Below, piece by piece: positions 16,055 through 24,336 of a stretch of 42,266 nucleotides of DNA (position 1 is the stretch's first letter; each line of letters opens with the position of its first letter). Source of the stretch: JBBSHS01 sp038232515 (GTDB lineage: Bacteria > Actinomycetota > Acidimicrobiia > Acidimicrobiales > JAUJNH01). The notes beneath the pieces were generated by a model. It was not told the origin of the DNA, ran no database searches, and saw only the letters and a program-made list of their open reading frames with translations. The stretch covers positions 1 through 42,266 of the forward strand of contig JBBSHS010000013.1 in NCBI GenBank assembly GCA_038232515.1, written 5' to 3'. Both the position numbers and the translations under genes were made by a program.

Positions 16055-16735
16055 TCAGGTGGCGGACGTCGGATGCACCGGCAAGGCCGCCGACCCGACA
16101 ACTTCGGCCCAGCGGTGGCCGGCGATGCGGACCAGAGCAGCCAGCTGCCGGCGCTCGCGGGCTCGGAAGGGCCTGCCATACCGGCCCAGCACGACGGCCA
16201 GGTCGTCATGGGCCAAGGTGGCACAGGCGGTGTCGTCAGGGCCGCACTCGCCGGCCGCCACCCGCACCGACGTCATCGAACCGGCGACGAAGGCGCCGAG
16301 CCAGGCGGTTGGAGGCACGGTGCCGACCGCGGTCAGTGGCGTCGGCGCGTCCCGGTCGACGATGGCGGCCCAGTCGGCCTGGAAGTCGCGGTGGGCCCGG
16401 GCCGCCAGCTCGGCCAACAGGCCGACGGCGTCAACCTGCTCCACCAGCACCGCCGCCGTCTCCAGAGCGTCCAGACGGGCATCGTGCAGGGCGTCGGATG
16501 CGGCCCGGATGTCCTCGACGTCCACGCCGTCGACCTGGCCCACCTCGGTCAACAACAGGGGAACGAGGCTGTGGTCGGGCAGCTCCACCACCAGCTCGTC
16601 GATCGCTCGTCCGCCGCCGCGCTCCAGGATGTCGATGCCGATCAGGTCACCGCGCACCGCCCCGATGCGACCGGCCACCGCCGCCAGTGCCCCCGGCCTG
16701 TCCGGCACCCACACCCGCAGGACGTAGGTCGGCAT
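16055..16735 (-). CDS. ACT-domain protein
   Basis: The first ~75 residues form an ACT domain: TYVLRVWVPDRPGALAAVAG, with the classic D-R-P-G-A-L turn, then IGIDILERGGGRAIDELVVELP. ACT domains bind amino acids. The remaining 150 residues resemble a degenerate small-ligand (GAF-like) domain, with EQVDAVGLLAELAARAH and DLAVVLGRYGRPFRARERRQL. No catalytic domain is attached, so a sensory or regulatory role is likely. It follows the aminotransferase gene by 32 bases on the same strand, after the ROK kinase, making a three-gene unit. Confidence 0.75.
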   Translation of the reverse strand: MPTYVLRVWVPDRPGALAAVAGRIGAVRGDLIGIDILERGGGRAIDELVVELPDHSLVPLLLTEVGQVDGVDVEDIRAASDALHDARLDALETAAVLVEQVDAVGLLAELAARAHRDFQADWAAIVDRDAPTPLTAVGTVPPTAWLGAFVAGSMTSVRVAAGECGPDDTACATLAHDDLAVVLGRYGRPFRARERRQLAALVRIAGHRWAEVVGSAALPVHPTSAT

Positions 16736-16767
16736 GCTCCCCAGCCTACGACCCAGGTGTGAGCCCG

Positions 16768-17958
16768 TCAGCCCAGCTTGGTGAGGGACCGCTTGACCTG
16801 ACGGGCGGCCTGGCCGATGCGCATCTCGTTCTCGATGAGGGCGAAGCGCACGTAGCCCTCGCCGCCCAGGCCGAACCCCACCCCCGGCGACACGGCTACG
16901 TTCGCCTCGGTGACCAGCAGCTTGGCGAACTCGAGCGACCCGAGCTCACGGTAGGGCTCCGGGATGGGGGCCCACACGAACATCGTCCCCTTGGGTCGTT
17001 CGATGGGCCAGCCCGCCCGCCCGAAGGCATCGCACAGGGCGTCACGGCGGGACTGGTAGATCCCGTTGACCGCCTTGGGGTAGTCGGCGGCCTCGTTGAG
17101 GGTGACCGTGGCCGCGATCTGGATGGGCTGGAACGTCCCGTAGTCGAGGTAGCTCTTGATCTTGGCCAACGCCTGCACGACGCGGGCGTTGCCGACCAGG
17201 AACCCGACTCGCCAACCGGCCATAGAGAAGCTCTTGGTCAACGTGTACAGCTCGACCGAGCACTCCTTGGCCCCCGGCACCTGGAGCACCGATGGCGGTT
17301 GGTAACCGTCGTAGCTGGTGTCGGAGTACGCGAAGTCGTGAACCAGGACCACGCCGTTGTGTCGGGCGAACTCCACCAGATCGGTCATCTGGCGCAGGTC
17401 GATGCACCTGGTGGTGGGGTTGTGCGGGAAGGAGCAGACGATCACCCGAGGCCGGGGCCACTGTGACCCGAAGGCCTCGATGCAGCCCTCCAGGAAGTCG
17501 TGGTCACCGTCCAGGCGGACCTGCTTGACGTCGGCGCCGGCGAACAGCGGAGCGTAGATGTGGATGGGATAGCTGGGCGTGGGGACCACGGCAGAGTCGC
17601 CCGGCCCCAGCAGCACCCACATCAGGTGCGACAGGCCTTCTTTGGCCCCGATGGTGCTCACCACCTCGGTGTCGGGATCGAGGTCGACCCCGAAACGGCG
17701 GGCGTAGAGGTCGGCCACCGCCTGGCGCAGCTTCGGGATGCCCTTGGAGGCCGAGTACCGGTGGTTGCGGGAGTTGTGGGCCGCTTCGCACAGCTTGTCG
17801 ACGGCGACGTCCGGCGAAGGGATGTCGGGGTTGCCGAAGCCGAGGTCGACCACGTCGCGTCCGGCCCAGCGAGCCTGCTTCTTCAGGTCGTCGATGATGG
17901 TGAACACATAGGGCGGGAGCCCGCTGATGCGACGGAAGGCGAAGTCCTCTGAGGCCAC
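16768..17958 (-). CDS. Class I/II aminotransferase (AlaC-like)
   Basis: This PLP-dependent aminotransferase shows the AlaC-type N-terminus FRRISGLPPYVFTIIDDLKKQARWAGRD in pieces, LGFGNPDIPSP, HRYSASKGIPKLRQAVA, PTPSYPIH, the PLP lysine in TLTKSFSMAGWRVGF and the C-terminal SPGVGFGLGGEGYVRFAL. Such enzymes make alanine from pyruvate and glutamate; related forms act in methionine or lysine pathways, so the substrate is not certain. The frame opens at a TTG at 18000, but the GTG at 17958 (VASEDFAFRR) starts where the family does and gives a normal ~396 residues. It lies between the ROK kinase and the ACT gene on the same strand. Confidence 0.88.
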   Translation of the reverse strand: MASEDFAFRRISGLPPYVFTIIDDLKKQARWAGRDVVDLGFGNPDIPSPDVAVDKLCEAAHNSRNHRYSASKGIPKLRQAVADLYARRFGVDLDPDTEVVSTIGAKEGLSHLMWVLLGPGDSAVVPTPSYPIHIYAPLFAGADVKQVRLDGDHDFLEGCIEAFGSQWPRPRVIVCSFPHNPTTRCIDLRQMTDLVEFARHNGVVLVHDFAYSDTSYDGYQPPSVLQVPGAKECSVELYTLTKSFSMAGWRVGFLVGNARVVQALAKIKSYLDYGTFQPIQIAATVTLNEAADYPKAVNGIYQSRRDALCDAFGRAGWPIERPKGTMFVWAPIPEPYRELGSLEFAKLLVTEANVAVSPGVGFGLGGEGYVRFALIENEMRIGQAARQVKRSLTKLG

Positions 17959-18021
17959 GGCGGCGAGGCTACCGCCGGGCACGCCTGCCCCCCGGCGCAA
18001 AAAAGCTCCGCCCAGGCCTGC

Positions 18022-18975
18022 TCAGGCCGTGGCCGCGAAGACGGCTGCGCCCACGGCACCGGCACGCTCGCCGAGCTGGGCAGACACGATGGGGATCTCG
18101 GGGCGGTGCTCCATCCCTTCGACCAGCGACTGGAAAGCCCGGCGGGTGGGGACCAGGAAGCCCTCGCCCGAGGTGATGAGGCCGCCGCCGACGACGATCC
18201 GGTCGGGATCGAACACGTTGGCCAGGTTGGCCAGTCCGAGAGCCAGCCACCAAGCGAAGTCCTCCAGTACGGCCTGCGCGCCTGGTTCCCCCTCGGCCGC
18301 GGCCTGGGTGACGTGCTCGCCCCGAACATCCCGCGGGTCGCCGCCGGCCAGTTCCACGAGCCGATGTGAACGGCCGGCCTCGGCCGCCTCCCTGGCCAGC
18401 CGGCCCAGCCCACTCCCTGAGGCGTAGCGCTCCCAGCATCCACGTTTTCCGCACGGGCACAGTGGCCCATGGGGATCGACCACCATGTGCCCCACCTCGC
18501 CCGCGAATCCCCGGGCCCCGAGCAGAAGACGGCCGTCGGTCACGATGCCGGCGCCGATGCCCGTGCCCAGCGTGACGAGCAGGACGTGGTGGCATCCCTG
18601 CGCCGCGCCGTGGGCCCGCTCGCCCCAGCAGGCGCAGGTGGCGTCGTTGAGCGCCTTTACCTCGACGCCCCCCAACCGCTCGGACAACCCGGCCGCCACC
18701 GGCAGGTCGACCACACCAGGGAGGTTGGGGGCGAAGCGCAGCACCCCGTCGATGTCGACCAGCCCGGGCACGCCCACCCCGACCCGGCCGGCGCCCTGGC
18801 GCCCGGCGTCGGTGGCCAGCAGCTCTGCCGCCGCCCGGGCCAGTACGTCGATCACGGCGGGGCCGCCCTCGGGCGTCGGCAGTCGCACCTCCTCCACCAC
18901 GTGGCCGGCGCCGTCCACCACCACCCCCAGGCACTTGGTCCCCCCCAGGTCCAACCCCACCGCTGTCCCGGCCAC
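18022..18975 (-). CDS. glk: ROK-family glucokinase
   Basis: The 317-residue protein starts GTAVGLDLGGTKCLGVVV, the ROK phosphate loop. The sugar-binding and catalytic segment is LNDATCACWGE, followed by LVTLGTGIGAGIV, EVGHMVVDP and the ROK zinc motif CPCGKRGCWE. The C-terminal nucleotide site is DRIVVGGGLITSGE. These fit an actinobacterial ATP- or polyphosphate-using glucokinase making glucose 6-phosphate; a sugar-specific repressor is unlikely because no winged helix precedes the kinase domain. It heads the glk-aminotransferase-ACT unit and is divergent from hsp20, 105 bases away. Confidence 0.9.
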   Translation of the reverse strand: MAGTAVGLDLGGTKCLGVVVDGAGHVVEEVRLPTPEGGPAVIDVLARAAAELLATDAGRQGAGRVGVGVPGLVDIDGVLRFAPNLPGVVDLPVAAGLSERLGGVEVKALNDATCACWGERAHGAAQGCHHVLLVTLGTGIGAGIVTDGRLLLGARGFAGEVGHMVVDPHGPLCPCGKRGCWERYASGSGLGRLAREAAEAGRSHRLVELAGGDPRDVRGEHVTQAAAEGEPGAQAVLEDFAWWLALGLANLANVFDPDRIVVGGGLITSGEGFLVPTRRAFQSLVEGMEHRPEIPIVSAQLGERAGAVGAAVFAATA

Positions 18976-19008
18976 TGCGCCAGCCTAAGCCAAGACGCCT
19001 TTAGCCCC

Positions 19009-19037
19009 TTGAACAAGGAACCTGAGCGTTGTATACT
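19009..19037 (+). promoter_or_regulatory. hsp20 promoter
   Basis: TTGAAC (19009-19014) and TATACT (19032-19037) are separated by 17 bases, a near-consensus housekeeping promoter. The -10 lies inside the HAIR repeat at 19021-19041, so a bound repressor would block RNA polymerase. Confidence 0.8.
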
Positions 19038-19041
19038 CAAG
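19021..19041. promoter_or_regulatory. HAIR-like operator (HspR site) over the hsp20 promoter
   Basis: The left half CCTGAGC and right half ACTCAAG are separated by seven bases. The right half is a perfect match and the left half a 5-of-7 match to the known HAIR arrangement CTTGAGT-N7-ACTCAAG, bound by the MerR-like repressor HspR in actinobacteria. It overlaps the -10. HspR itself is not in the window. Confidence 0.75.
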
Positions 19042-19080
19042 GAAGGTCAACATCCCATCACAACCACAGGAGGTCAACTG

Positions 19081-19524
19081 ATGGCCACGATGCTCCGCTG
19101 GGAGCCGTTCGTCTCCCGCCGTACCCCCGATAGCACGCCGAACCGCAACTACTGGGTGCCGGCCGCAGACCTCGAGCAGACCGACACGGGCACGACCGTG
19201 CGCATGGACGTGCCCGGCGTGGCCCCCGACGACCTCGACGTCAGCGTCACCGACGGCGTCCTGGCCATCCGCGGCAGCCGCAGTTCGGGCGGGCGGACCC
19301 TCACCTTCGAGCGCCGCTTCACCCTCCCCGAGGGCACCCCCTCCGACGGCATCCAGGCCAGTCACGACCTCGGTGTCCTGGAGCTGCACATCCCAAGGCC
19401 GGCCGAGCCCGAGCGCCGACGTGTACCGGTGGAGGTCCGCCACGTGACTGACCGCACCAATGTGGTCGAGGCCCACGAGGCCGCCGATCAGCTCCAGGAG
19501 GACTCGGTCAACTCGTCGAACTGA
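19081..19524 (+). CDS. Hsp20/alpha-crystallin small heat-shock protein
   Basis: The 147-residue chaperone follows an AGGAGG site seven bases before the ATG. The alpha-crystallin domain spans residues ~25-115: YWVPAADLEQTDTGTTVRMDVPGVAPDDLDVSVTDGVLAIRG in pieces, FERRFTLPEGTPSDGIQAS, and the conserved strand DLGVLELHIPRP ending with a P-rich I-x-I/V-like region. Small heat-shock proteins hold unfolding proteins for refolding by Hsp70/ClpB. The HAIR operator over its promoter indicates heat induction through HspR. The C-terminal ~30 residues are acidic and disordered. Confidence 0.92.
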   Translation: MATMLRWEPFVSRRTPDSTPNRNYWVPAADLEQTDTGTTVRMDVPGVAPDDLDVSVTDGVLAIRGSRSSGGRTLTFERRFTLPEGTPSDGIQASHDLGVLELHIPRPAEPERRRVPVEVRHVTDRTNVVEAHEAADQLQEDSVNSSN

Positions 19525-19548
19525 GGCCAAGTCCCTCCGACGAGGGCG

Positions 19549-19590
19549 TGCTCGATGCGGCGGTGGGGCGACGGCCCCACCGCCCGAGCA
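19549..19590. terminator. Strong hairpin between convergent hsp20 and SRPBCC genes
   Basis: GGCGGTGGGGC (19559-19569) pairs perfectly with GCCCCACCGCC (19574-19584) around GACG, and outer TGCTCG/CGAGCA arms extend it. The element lies between two convergent stops and has no U-tract, so it is probably a bidirectional terminator or 3' end stabiliser. Confidence 0.6.
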
Positions 19591-19604
19591 TCGTCGTCAT
19601 GTGC

Positions 19605-20045
19605 TCACTCCGGCGTCTCGGCCCTGGCCTTGAGTTCCTTCAGCGCGGTGTGGATGATCCGCCCCTCGGCCCGACGCTTGACGAAGCCGGGGATGGGCAC
19701 CACCAGCTCCACCACCAGGTGGTAGGTGACCTCGGTGCCCGATCCGCTCGGCTCGAACCGGTAGGCGCCGTCCAGCCTGCGGGTGAGATCGCCCTGCTCC
19801 TCGATCCACGACAGCTCGAGGGGAGCCTTGGCGTAGTCGTAAGCCAGCGTGTAGCTCGTGCTCCGCCCGAACGCGGCCGTGCGGAAAGCGACCATGGTCG
19901 CCCGGCCCTGGGCGTCGCGCTCGAGCACCCTGACCTCCTTGATGTCCGCCGCCCATTGCGGGTAGCGCTCGAAGTCAGCGGCGATCTCGAAGCACCGCTC
20001 GGGGGTGGCCCGCACGGTCATCTTCTCGGTGGCCTGTTCTGCCAT
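19605..20045 (-). CDS. SRPBCC (START-like) family protein
   Basis: The 146-residue product starts MAEQATEKMTVRATPERCFEIAADFERYPQW, the typical opening of polyketide cyclase/dehydrase-like SRPBCC proteins, followed by the long-helix C-terminus PIPGFVKRRAEGRIIHTALKELK. The fold is a hydrophobic pocket for a lipid or polyketide ligand. No catalytic residues are obvious. An ATG 21 bases upstream also opens the frame, but a GGGAGAGG site favours the inner start. It is the last gene of the sepH-pimB-membrane protein series; a similar SRPBCC neighbour of PimB-like mannosyltransferases is known in other actinobacteria, suggesting a link to lipid glycosylation. Confidence 0.85.
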   Translation of the reverse strand: MAEQATEKMTVRATPERCFEIAADFERYPQWAADIKEVRVLERDAQGRATMVAFRTAAFGRSTSYTLAYDYAKAPLELSWIEEQGDLTRRLDGAYRFEPSGSGTEVTYHLVVELVVPIPGFVKRRAEGRIIHTALKELKARAETPE

Positions 20046-20108
20046 ACCTCTCCCTCGCCTGCGCATCGGGCCGTTGCTACGAACGACCCGGTAGTAATAG
20101 CCGAATAA

Positions 20109-20669
20109 CTACCCCGGCGAGCCGGCGGTCCCCCGCCTGGTCGGCGGGACCGACCCGTAGCGGGCCGCCCACACCCCGGTCAACCCCAGTCCCCAGAGCG
20201 GCGCCAGCACCCCGAAGGCCAGGCTCGTGTAGGGGCGGGCCCCAGCCGTGGCCGCGGCCCCGACCACCTGGACGGCCAGGCAGCCCAGCAGGCGCACCTG
20301 CGGCCGGCGCGGGGCGGACCCGGCCAGGAAGAACAGATTGCTGACGGCGATCTCCTCTGTGCGGCTTCGAGCCGCGGCACGGGCCAGGGCCACCAGCATG
20401 AGGGTTCCGCCGGCCAGGAACAGCAGGGCGTCGACCACCACGGCCGGGCCCCGCAGGCCGGGCACGGCCGTCGCCAGCACGGACGTCACGACGAACACGG
20501 CGGTGACCACCAGGTCGACGGCGACGACGGCGCCGCCCGCGTCGGGCGCCGCCCGCACCAGGGGGGCGGGACCAGCGCCCGGTTGGGCGTCGTCATGGGC
20601 GTCGCCATGGGCATCGTCGCCGGCGTCGGGGACGCGGTCACCGCCCGGGTCGTCCCTCGGGACCGTCAC
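20109..20669 (-). CDS. Small multi-pass membrane protein downstream of pimB
   Basis: The frame opens inside pimB, but a GTG overlapping the pimB stop (GTGA) is the better start and gives 186 residues. The first ~45 residues are Asp/Gly/His-rich and soluble. About four membrane segments follow: VVAVDLVVTAVFVVTSVLA, VVVDALLFLAGGTLMLVAL, LLGCLAVQVVGAAATAG and LAFGVLAPLWGLGLTGVW. No catalytic motif is seen and the family is not recognised. Translational coupling to pimB and the SRPBCC gene downstream suggest a role at the membrane in lipid or glycan assembly. Confidence 0.7.
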   Translation of the reverse strand: MTVPRDDPGGDRVPDAGDDAHGDAHDDAQPGAGPAPLVRAAPDAGGAVVAVDLVVTAVFVVTSVLATAVPGLRGPAVVVDALLFLAGGTLMLVALARAAARSRTEEIAVSNLFFLAGSAPRRPQVRLLGCLAVQVVGAAATAGARPYTSLAFGVLAPLWGLGLTGVWAARYGSVPPTRRGTAGSPG

Positions 20670-21808
20670 GGCGTCGCCTGGGCCAGTGGCGCCAGCGCCG
20701 CGTCCAGGCGTCGAGCCAGCAGGGAGTACGAGAGCTCGGCCTCCACGCGGACGCGGGCGGCCAGACCCATGGCCTGGCGCCGGTCGGGGTGATCGAGCAA
20801 CGGGGCGAGTGCGGCCACCACCGCGACAGGGTCGGCGGGCCGGTGCACCACCACCCCGGTGCGCCCGTCCACCACCGCGTCGGCGGCCCCGCCGCTGTGG
20901 CCGGCCACGGCCGGCACGCCGCAGGCCGCGGCCTCCACGAACACGATGCCGAAGCCCTCCTGCTCGAGGCCGGCCCACCGGTTGCGGCAGCACATGGCGA
21001 ACACGTCGGCACAGGCGTACAGACCAGGCAGGTCGGCGTCGCTGACCCGGCCCAGGAAGTGGACCGGAGCCCGGTGTCGACGGGCCAGCCGCCGCAGGCG
21101 GGCCTCGTCGCGGCCGGCGCCGGCCACGGCAACCACGAGATCGGGCCGTCCGGAGCCAAGGCGGGCGCTGGCCTCGATGAGCACGTCCATGCCCTTGCGG
21201 GGAACGAGGCGGCTGACGCTCAGCACCAGCCGGCCGGTGGCGGGCAGTCCCAGGCGACGCCTTACCGCTGCCCGTCGGTCAGGCTCCAGCGGGTGGAACC
21301 GCTCGGTGTCGACCCCGGGCGGCACGACCGTGAGCGGTGGCAGCCACTTGCGGCCCCCTACCGCCTGCGCCGCCTCGGCCGCCGGGAAGGGCCCGGCGGC
21401 CACGAGGTGCGACGCCCCCAGCACGACGTGGGCCAGCGCCCGGTGGGTGCCGGGCAGCCGGCCGGGCACGGCGACCTCGGCGCCGTGGAGCACAACCGCG
21501 TACGGGTGGCGCAACTTGGGGCCCACGAGGCCCAGAGGCAGCACCGGGTCGAGGACGACGAGGCCGGCGCCCAACTCGTCGGCCAGCGCGTCGATGCGAC
21601 GGGCCAGCGAGCCCGTCGGCAACAGCAGTCGCTCCGGCGTCCGCCTCACCGGTAGAGGCTGGGCCGCGTCGAAGCCGGCCGCCTCGGGGTGCGGCGTGGT
21701 GAGCACGGCGGCCGTGCCCGGCGGCAGCCTCCGCCACAGCTCCCACAGGTAGGACTGGATCCCACCCACCTTGGGCGGGAAGTCGTTGGTAACGAGCAGA
21801 TGGGGCAT
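20666..21808 (-). CDS. pimB: GT4 glycosyltransferase, PimB-like mannosyltransferase
   Basis: The 380-residue GT-B protein begins LLVTNDFPPKVGGIQSYLWEL, the signature opening of actinobacterial PimB, which adds the second mannose to phosphatidylinositol mannoside using GDP-mannose. Other visible motifs: LHGAEVAVPGR, VVPPGVDTERFHP, SVSRLVPRKGMDVLIEA, FLGRVSDADLPGLYACADVF, and the nucleotide-sugar-binding EGFGIVFVEAAACGVPAVAG with the E-x7-E pattern. Length is typical. Its neighbours are sepH upstream (39 bases) and, overlapping, a membrane protein. Acidimicrobiia-type lipids are less studied, so the exact acceptor is inferred. Confidence 0.8.
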   Translation of the reverse strand: MPHLLVTNDFPPKVGGIQSYLWELWRRLPPGTAAVLTTPHPEAAGFDAAQPLPVRRTPERLLLPTGSLARRIDALADELGAGLVVLDPVLPLGLVGPKLRHPYAVVLHGAEVAVPGRLPGTHRALAHVVLGASHLVAAGPFPAAEAAQAVGGRKWLPPLTVVPPGVDTERFHPLEPDRRAAVRRRLGLPATGRLVLSVSRLVPRKGMDVLIEASARLGSGRPDLVVAVAGAGRDEARLRRLARRHRAPVHFLGRVSDADLPGLYACADVFAMCCRNRWAGLEQEGFGIVFVEAAACGVPAVAGHSGGAADAVVDGRTGVVVHRPADPVAVVAALAPLLDHPDRRQAMGLAARVRVEAELSYSLLARRLDAALAPLAQATP

Positions 21809-21847
21809 GGGGCCGCGCCGGAGCCGCGCCCTGCGACCGGCGCCGTG

Positions 21848-24037
21848 CTACCCGGCCGGAGGGGGCGAAGAGGCCCTCGGAGCCCGGATGACGAGCACCG
21901 GAGTGCTCCGTCGCTCCTGCGCCGCCGCCTGGTCCTGCGGCTTGGCCGCCGAATCGGCGCCCGCCGGCGGCTCGGACGGCCTTGCCCCGGGCGGCTCGGC
22001 CCGCCTTCCTGCCGGCGGCGTCACGACCCGGCCGATGCGACGGGGCACCACCACCGGCGGCGAGGTCTGCCGGGCCGGCGCCGACCCGGGAGCGGAGGGC
22101 TGCACCACATGGGGCGGTTGGAGTCGGCCGGCCGGCGCCGCAGCGACGTCGGCCGGACCGTCGAGCGAGTTGCGCTTCGGTCGTTCGGTCCCGTCCTGCG
22201 GTTGAGGCCCGAGCCGACGCACACCGGCCGACCTCGGGGTGCCGTTGGTCGCCTTCGCCAATGCTGCGGCAAGGTCGGTGGCCGGCTGTGGCGGCGTCGC
22301 TCTGGGTGGGGCCGAACCCGTGGGCCGCGCCTCCGCACCGGAACCCGGCGGTACGGGCCGCTCCGGTCGCGTCCGGTGCTCGTTGGTGGCTGGGCCGGGG
22401 ACATCCCCCTTGGCAGCAGCCGTCGGCCTCGGGCGGGAAGGCACTCCCTGAGCCTTGGCGCCGCTGGCCACCGCCGGCTCTGCGCCGGTGGGCGGCACCG
22501 GCGGGGCCTTGGCCCCCGACCCGGGCTCCATCCCGGTCGGCCGCGAGGTCGGCATGGGCGGGGCCGCGATGGGCCGCGGCGTGGACGACTTGGGTGCATG
22601 GCGGGCCGGCGTACGGGCAGGCGCCTCCATGGCCGCAGCCGGCGTGGCCGCATCGGGCCGCCGGTCCTGTACCGCCTGTTCGGCCACGGGGACACCCCCA
22701 GGCTTGCCCGCCTGGGCGCCGGTTCGGCTGCTGGTGGCGTCGACAGTCGCAGCCAGCGACGTGGGGACCGGTCGGCTGGTCGACTGCGACCGGCGAGCCG
22801 GTGGTCGGCCTGACGACTTCCCGGCTGCCCCTTCGCCGTAAGCCCTGGCCGAGCGGCCGGCCTGCGCCGGACCGACGATCTGGGCCGGACCGACGCTCTT
22901 GGCCGGACGACCGCCCTTGGCCGGACCGACGATCTTGGCCGCAGTGACGGACTTGGCCGGACGGCCACCCTTGGCCACAGTGACGGGCTTGGCCCGACTG
23001 GCCTTCTTGGCCGCAGTGGCGGACCTGGCAGTGACGGACTTCGCCGCAGTGGCGGGCTTGGCTTGACTAGCGGACTTGGCCCGACTGGCCTTCTTGGCCG
23101 CAGTGGCCTTCTTGGCCGTAGTGGTGGACTTCGCCGCAGTGATGGACCGGGCCCGACTGCCCTTCTTGGCCGCAGTGGCTTTCTTGGTCACCGGGGCCCG
23201 GACGGCCGGTTCGGAGCCCTCGGCCTCGTCGTCGTGCTGCTCAAGCTGTCGGGACCGCGGGCCGGCCTCGTTCCTGGCGGCGATCGAACCGGCGACAGCC
23301 GAAGTACGAACCCACGCCTGCTGCCGTGCCGGTACCAATGGGCGAGGGGGCGCCACGTCCTCGTCCTGGACGTGCGTCCTTACGCCGGGCTCGACGAAGC
23401 CGAGATCGCGGGCCAGTCGATTGCGCGGGACCAGCTCGTCGGAGTTGACGTCGATCTCCCACTCTGCGACTTGGCCGCGTCCCCGCGAGGCGTATTCGAA
23501 GCGGACCACCCAGCGTCCCGGGGTCAACTGGAAGGCCGACCAGGAGGCCAGGAAGGCTTCGTCGTCCATCAGCACGGTGCGGTCGGCCAGGTTCCACCGC
23601 ACTGACTGGCCCAGGGGGTGGGCCGACGGGCCCCGTCGGGACGTGGAGAACACCAGCGGAAGTGCGGTCTCTACAACCCGAGCCTGCTCGGCTCGAACCG
23701 GCGGCGCGAACCGCCCGATCCAGTCCTCGTCGACCCCCGCCTGCTCGGCCACTTCGGCCGCGCTGTGTCCGGCCCGCAATCGCGCTTGGATCTCTCGAAC
23801 CGACAGAGCGCTGTTGGACCTGGAGCGCTCCCGATTGGCGGCCGCCGCCGCTACCGGAGCCGCCCTCGGCACCGCCTGGGAGGTACCTCCGCCCCGCAGC
23901 CGCTGCATCTCTTCGATGCGGGCCATCAGGTCGTCCTCGAGTGGAAGGATGTACGCGCCTGACTTTGCACTCCTCCTGAGGCTGAAGATCAGGCCCTCCA
24001 GGTCGGCGGTGAAACCAACCAGGTACAGCTGTTGCAC
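21848..24037 (-). CDS. sepH: SepH (DUF3071) cell-division protein with histone-like Lys/Ala tail
   Basis: SepH binds FtsZ and stimulates its assembly during septation in Streptomyces and Mycobacterium. The DUF3071 N-terminus is visible: QQLYLVGFTADLEGLIFSL, the helix-turn-helix LSVREIQARLRAGHSAAEVAEQAGV with DEDWIGRF, then WSAFQLTPGRWVVRFEY. The start at 24037 aligns this segment with family N-termini and has AGGGAG at proper spacing. From about residue 290 it departs from the family: some 130 residues of KKATAAKK/AKSV/GPAKGGRPAKS repeats like bacterial histone-H1 or HU tails, followed by ~300 Pro/Ala/Thr-rich disordered residues, making it about twice the usual SepH length. It heads the minus-strand group with pimB. 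Confidence 0.85.
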   Translation of the reverse strand: MQQLYLVGFTADLEGLIFSLRRSAKSGAYILPLEDDLMARIEEMQRLRGGGTSQAVPRAAPVAAAAANRERSRSNSALSVREIQARLRAGHSAAEVAEQAGVDEDWIGRFAPPVRAEQARVVETALPLVFSTSRRGPSAHPLGQSVRWNLADRTVLMDDEAFLASWSAFQLTPGRWVVRFEYASRGRGQVAEWEIDVNSDELVPRNRLARDLGFVEPGVRTHVQDEDVAPPRPLVPARQQAWVRTSAVAGSIAARNEAGPRSRQLEQHDDEAEGSEPAVRAPVTKKATAAKKGSRARSITAAKSTTTAKKATAAKKASRAKSASQAKPATAAKSVTARSATAAKKASRAKPVTVAKGGRPAKSVTAAKIVGPAKGGRPAKSVGPAQIVGPAQAGRSARAYGEGAAGKSSGRPPARRSQSTSRPVPTSLAATVDATSSRTGAQAGKPGGVPVAEQAVQDRRPDAATPAAAMEAPARTPARHAPKSSTPRPIAAPPMPTSRPTGMEPGSGAKAPPVPPTGAEPAVASGAKAQGVPSRPRPTAAAKGDVPGPATNEHRTRPERPVPPGSGAEARPTGSAPPRATPPQPATDLAAALAKATNGTPRSAGVRRLGPQPQDGTERPKRNSLDGPADVAAAPAGRLQPPHVVQPSAPGSAPARQTSPPVVVPRRIGRVVTPPAGRRAEPPGARPSEPPAGADSAAKPQDQAAAQERRSTPVLVIRAPRASSPPPAG
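22840..23200 (-). repeat. Degenerate tandem repeat coding the Lys/Ala tail of SepH
   Basis: Short units such as TTGGCCGCAGTGGCC and CTTGGCCGGACC recur on the plus strand through this stretch. They translate on the minus strand to AAKKA, AKSV and GPAKGGRPAKS motifs. The units are imperfect and of mixed length, typical of repeat expansion under protein-level selection for a basic, disordered tail. Confidence 0.75.
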
Positions 24038-24132
24038 GTACACTCCCTGCGCTCCGCCGGGTGAATCGGGAACGTAGCAGCCGGCAGAGCCCGATTCGCG
24101 GAGCCTCTTCCGCTACGAGGCGTTACGGCAGT

Positions 24133-24336
24133 CTACGACGCGTCACGGCGGCGATGCCGCAGGCGGGGAACCAGGCCCTGTTCGGCCAACAGTCGCAGTT
24201 CCCTCGCCTCGCCGGCGTCGATGATCACGGCGTCGGAAGGATCCCGCCGGCACAGGTACATGACGACGCAGTCGTCGCACAGGTCGGTGCCCCGCCCGGC
24301 GCAGTCGTCACACGAGATGGCAAACGATGTGGTCAT
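24133..24336 (-). CDS. Small cysteine-rich zinc-binding protein
   Basis: The start at MTTSFAIS gives 67 residues. Cysteines form CDDC-x7-CDDC followed by a further Cys, a likely zinc knuckle. The rest (DPSDAVIIDAGEARELRLLAEQGL and a basic C-terminus) is helical. Similar small proteins are recalled from other actinobacteria, without function. It lies 95 bases upstream of sepH on the same strand. Confidence 0.7.
   Translation of the reverse strand: MTTSFAISCDDCAGRGTDLCDDCVVMYLCRRDPSDAVIIDAGEARELRLLAEQGLVPRLRHRRRDAS

Noticed and set aside
13864..16224. A 786-codon minus-strand frame across leuA
   Set aside because: Antisense to leuA and its leader, which carry clear motifs; no domain seen.
18016..18029. 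Small inverted repeat GGCCTG/CAGGCC overlapping the glk stop
   Set aside because: A two-base loop is too tight, and the nearby T-run is ten bases away, so no terminator is claimed.
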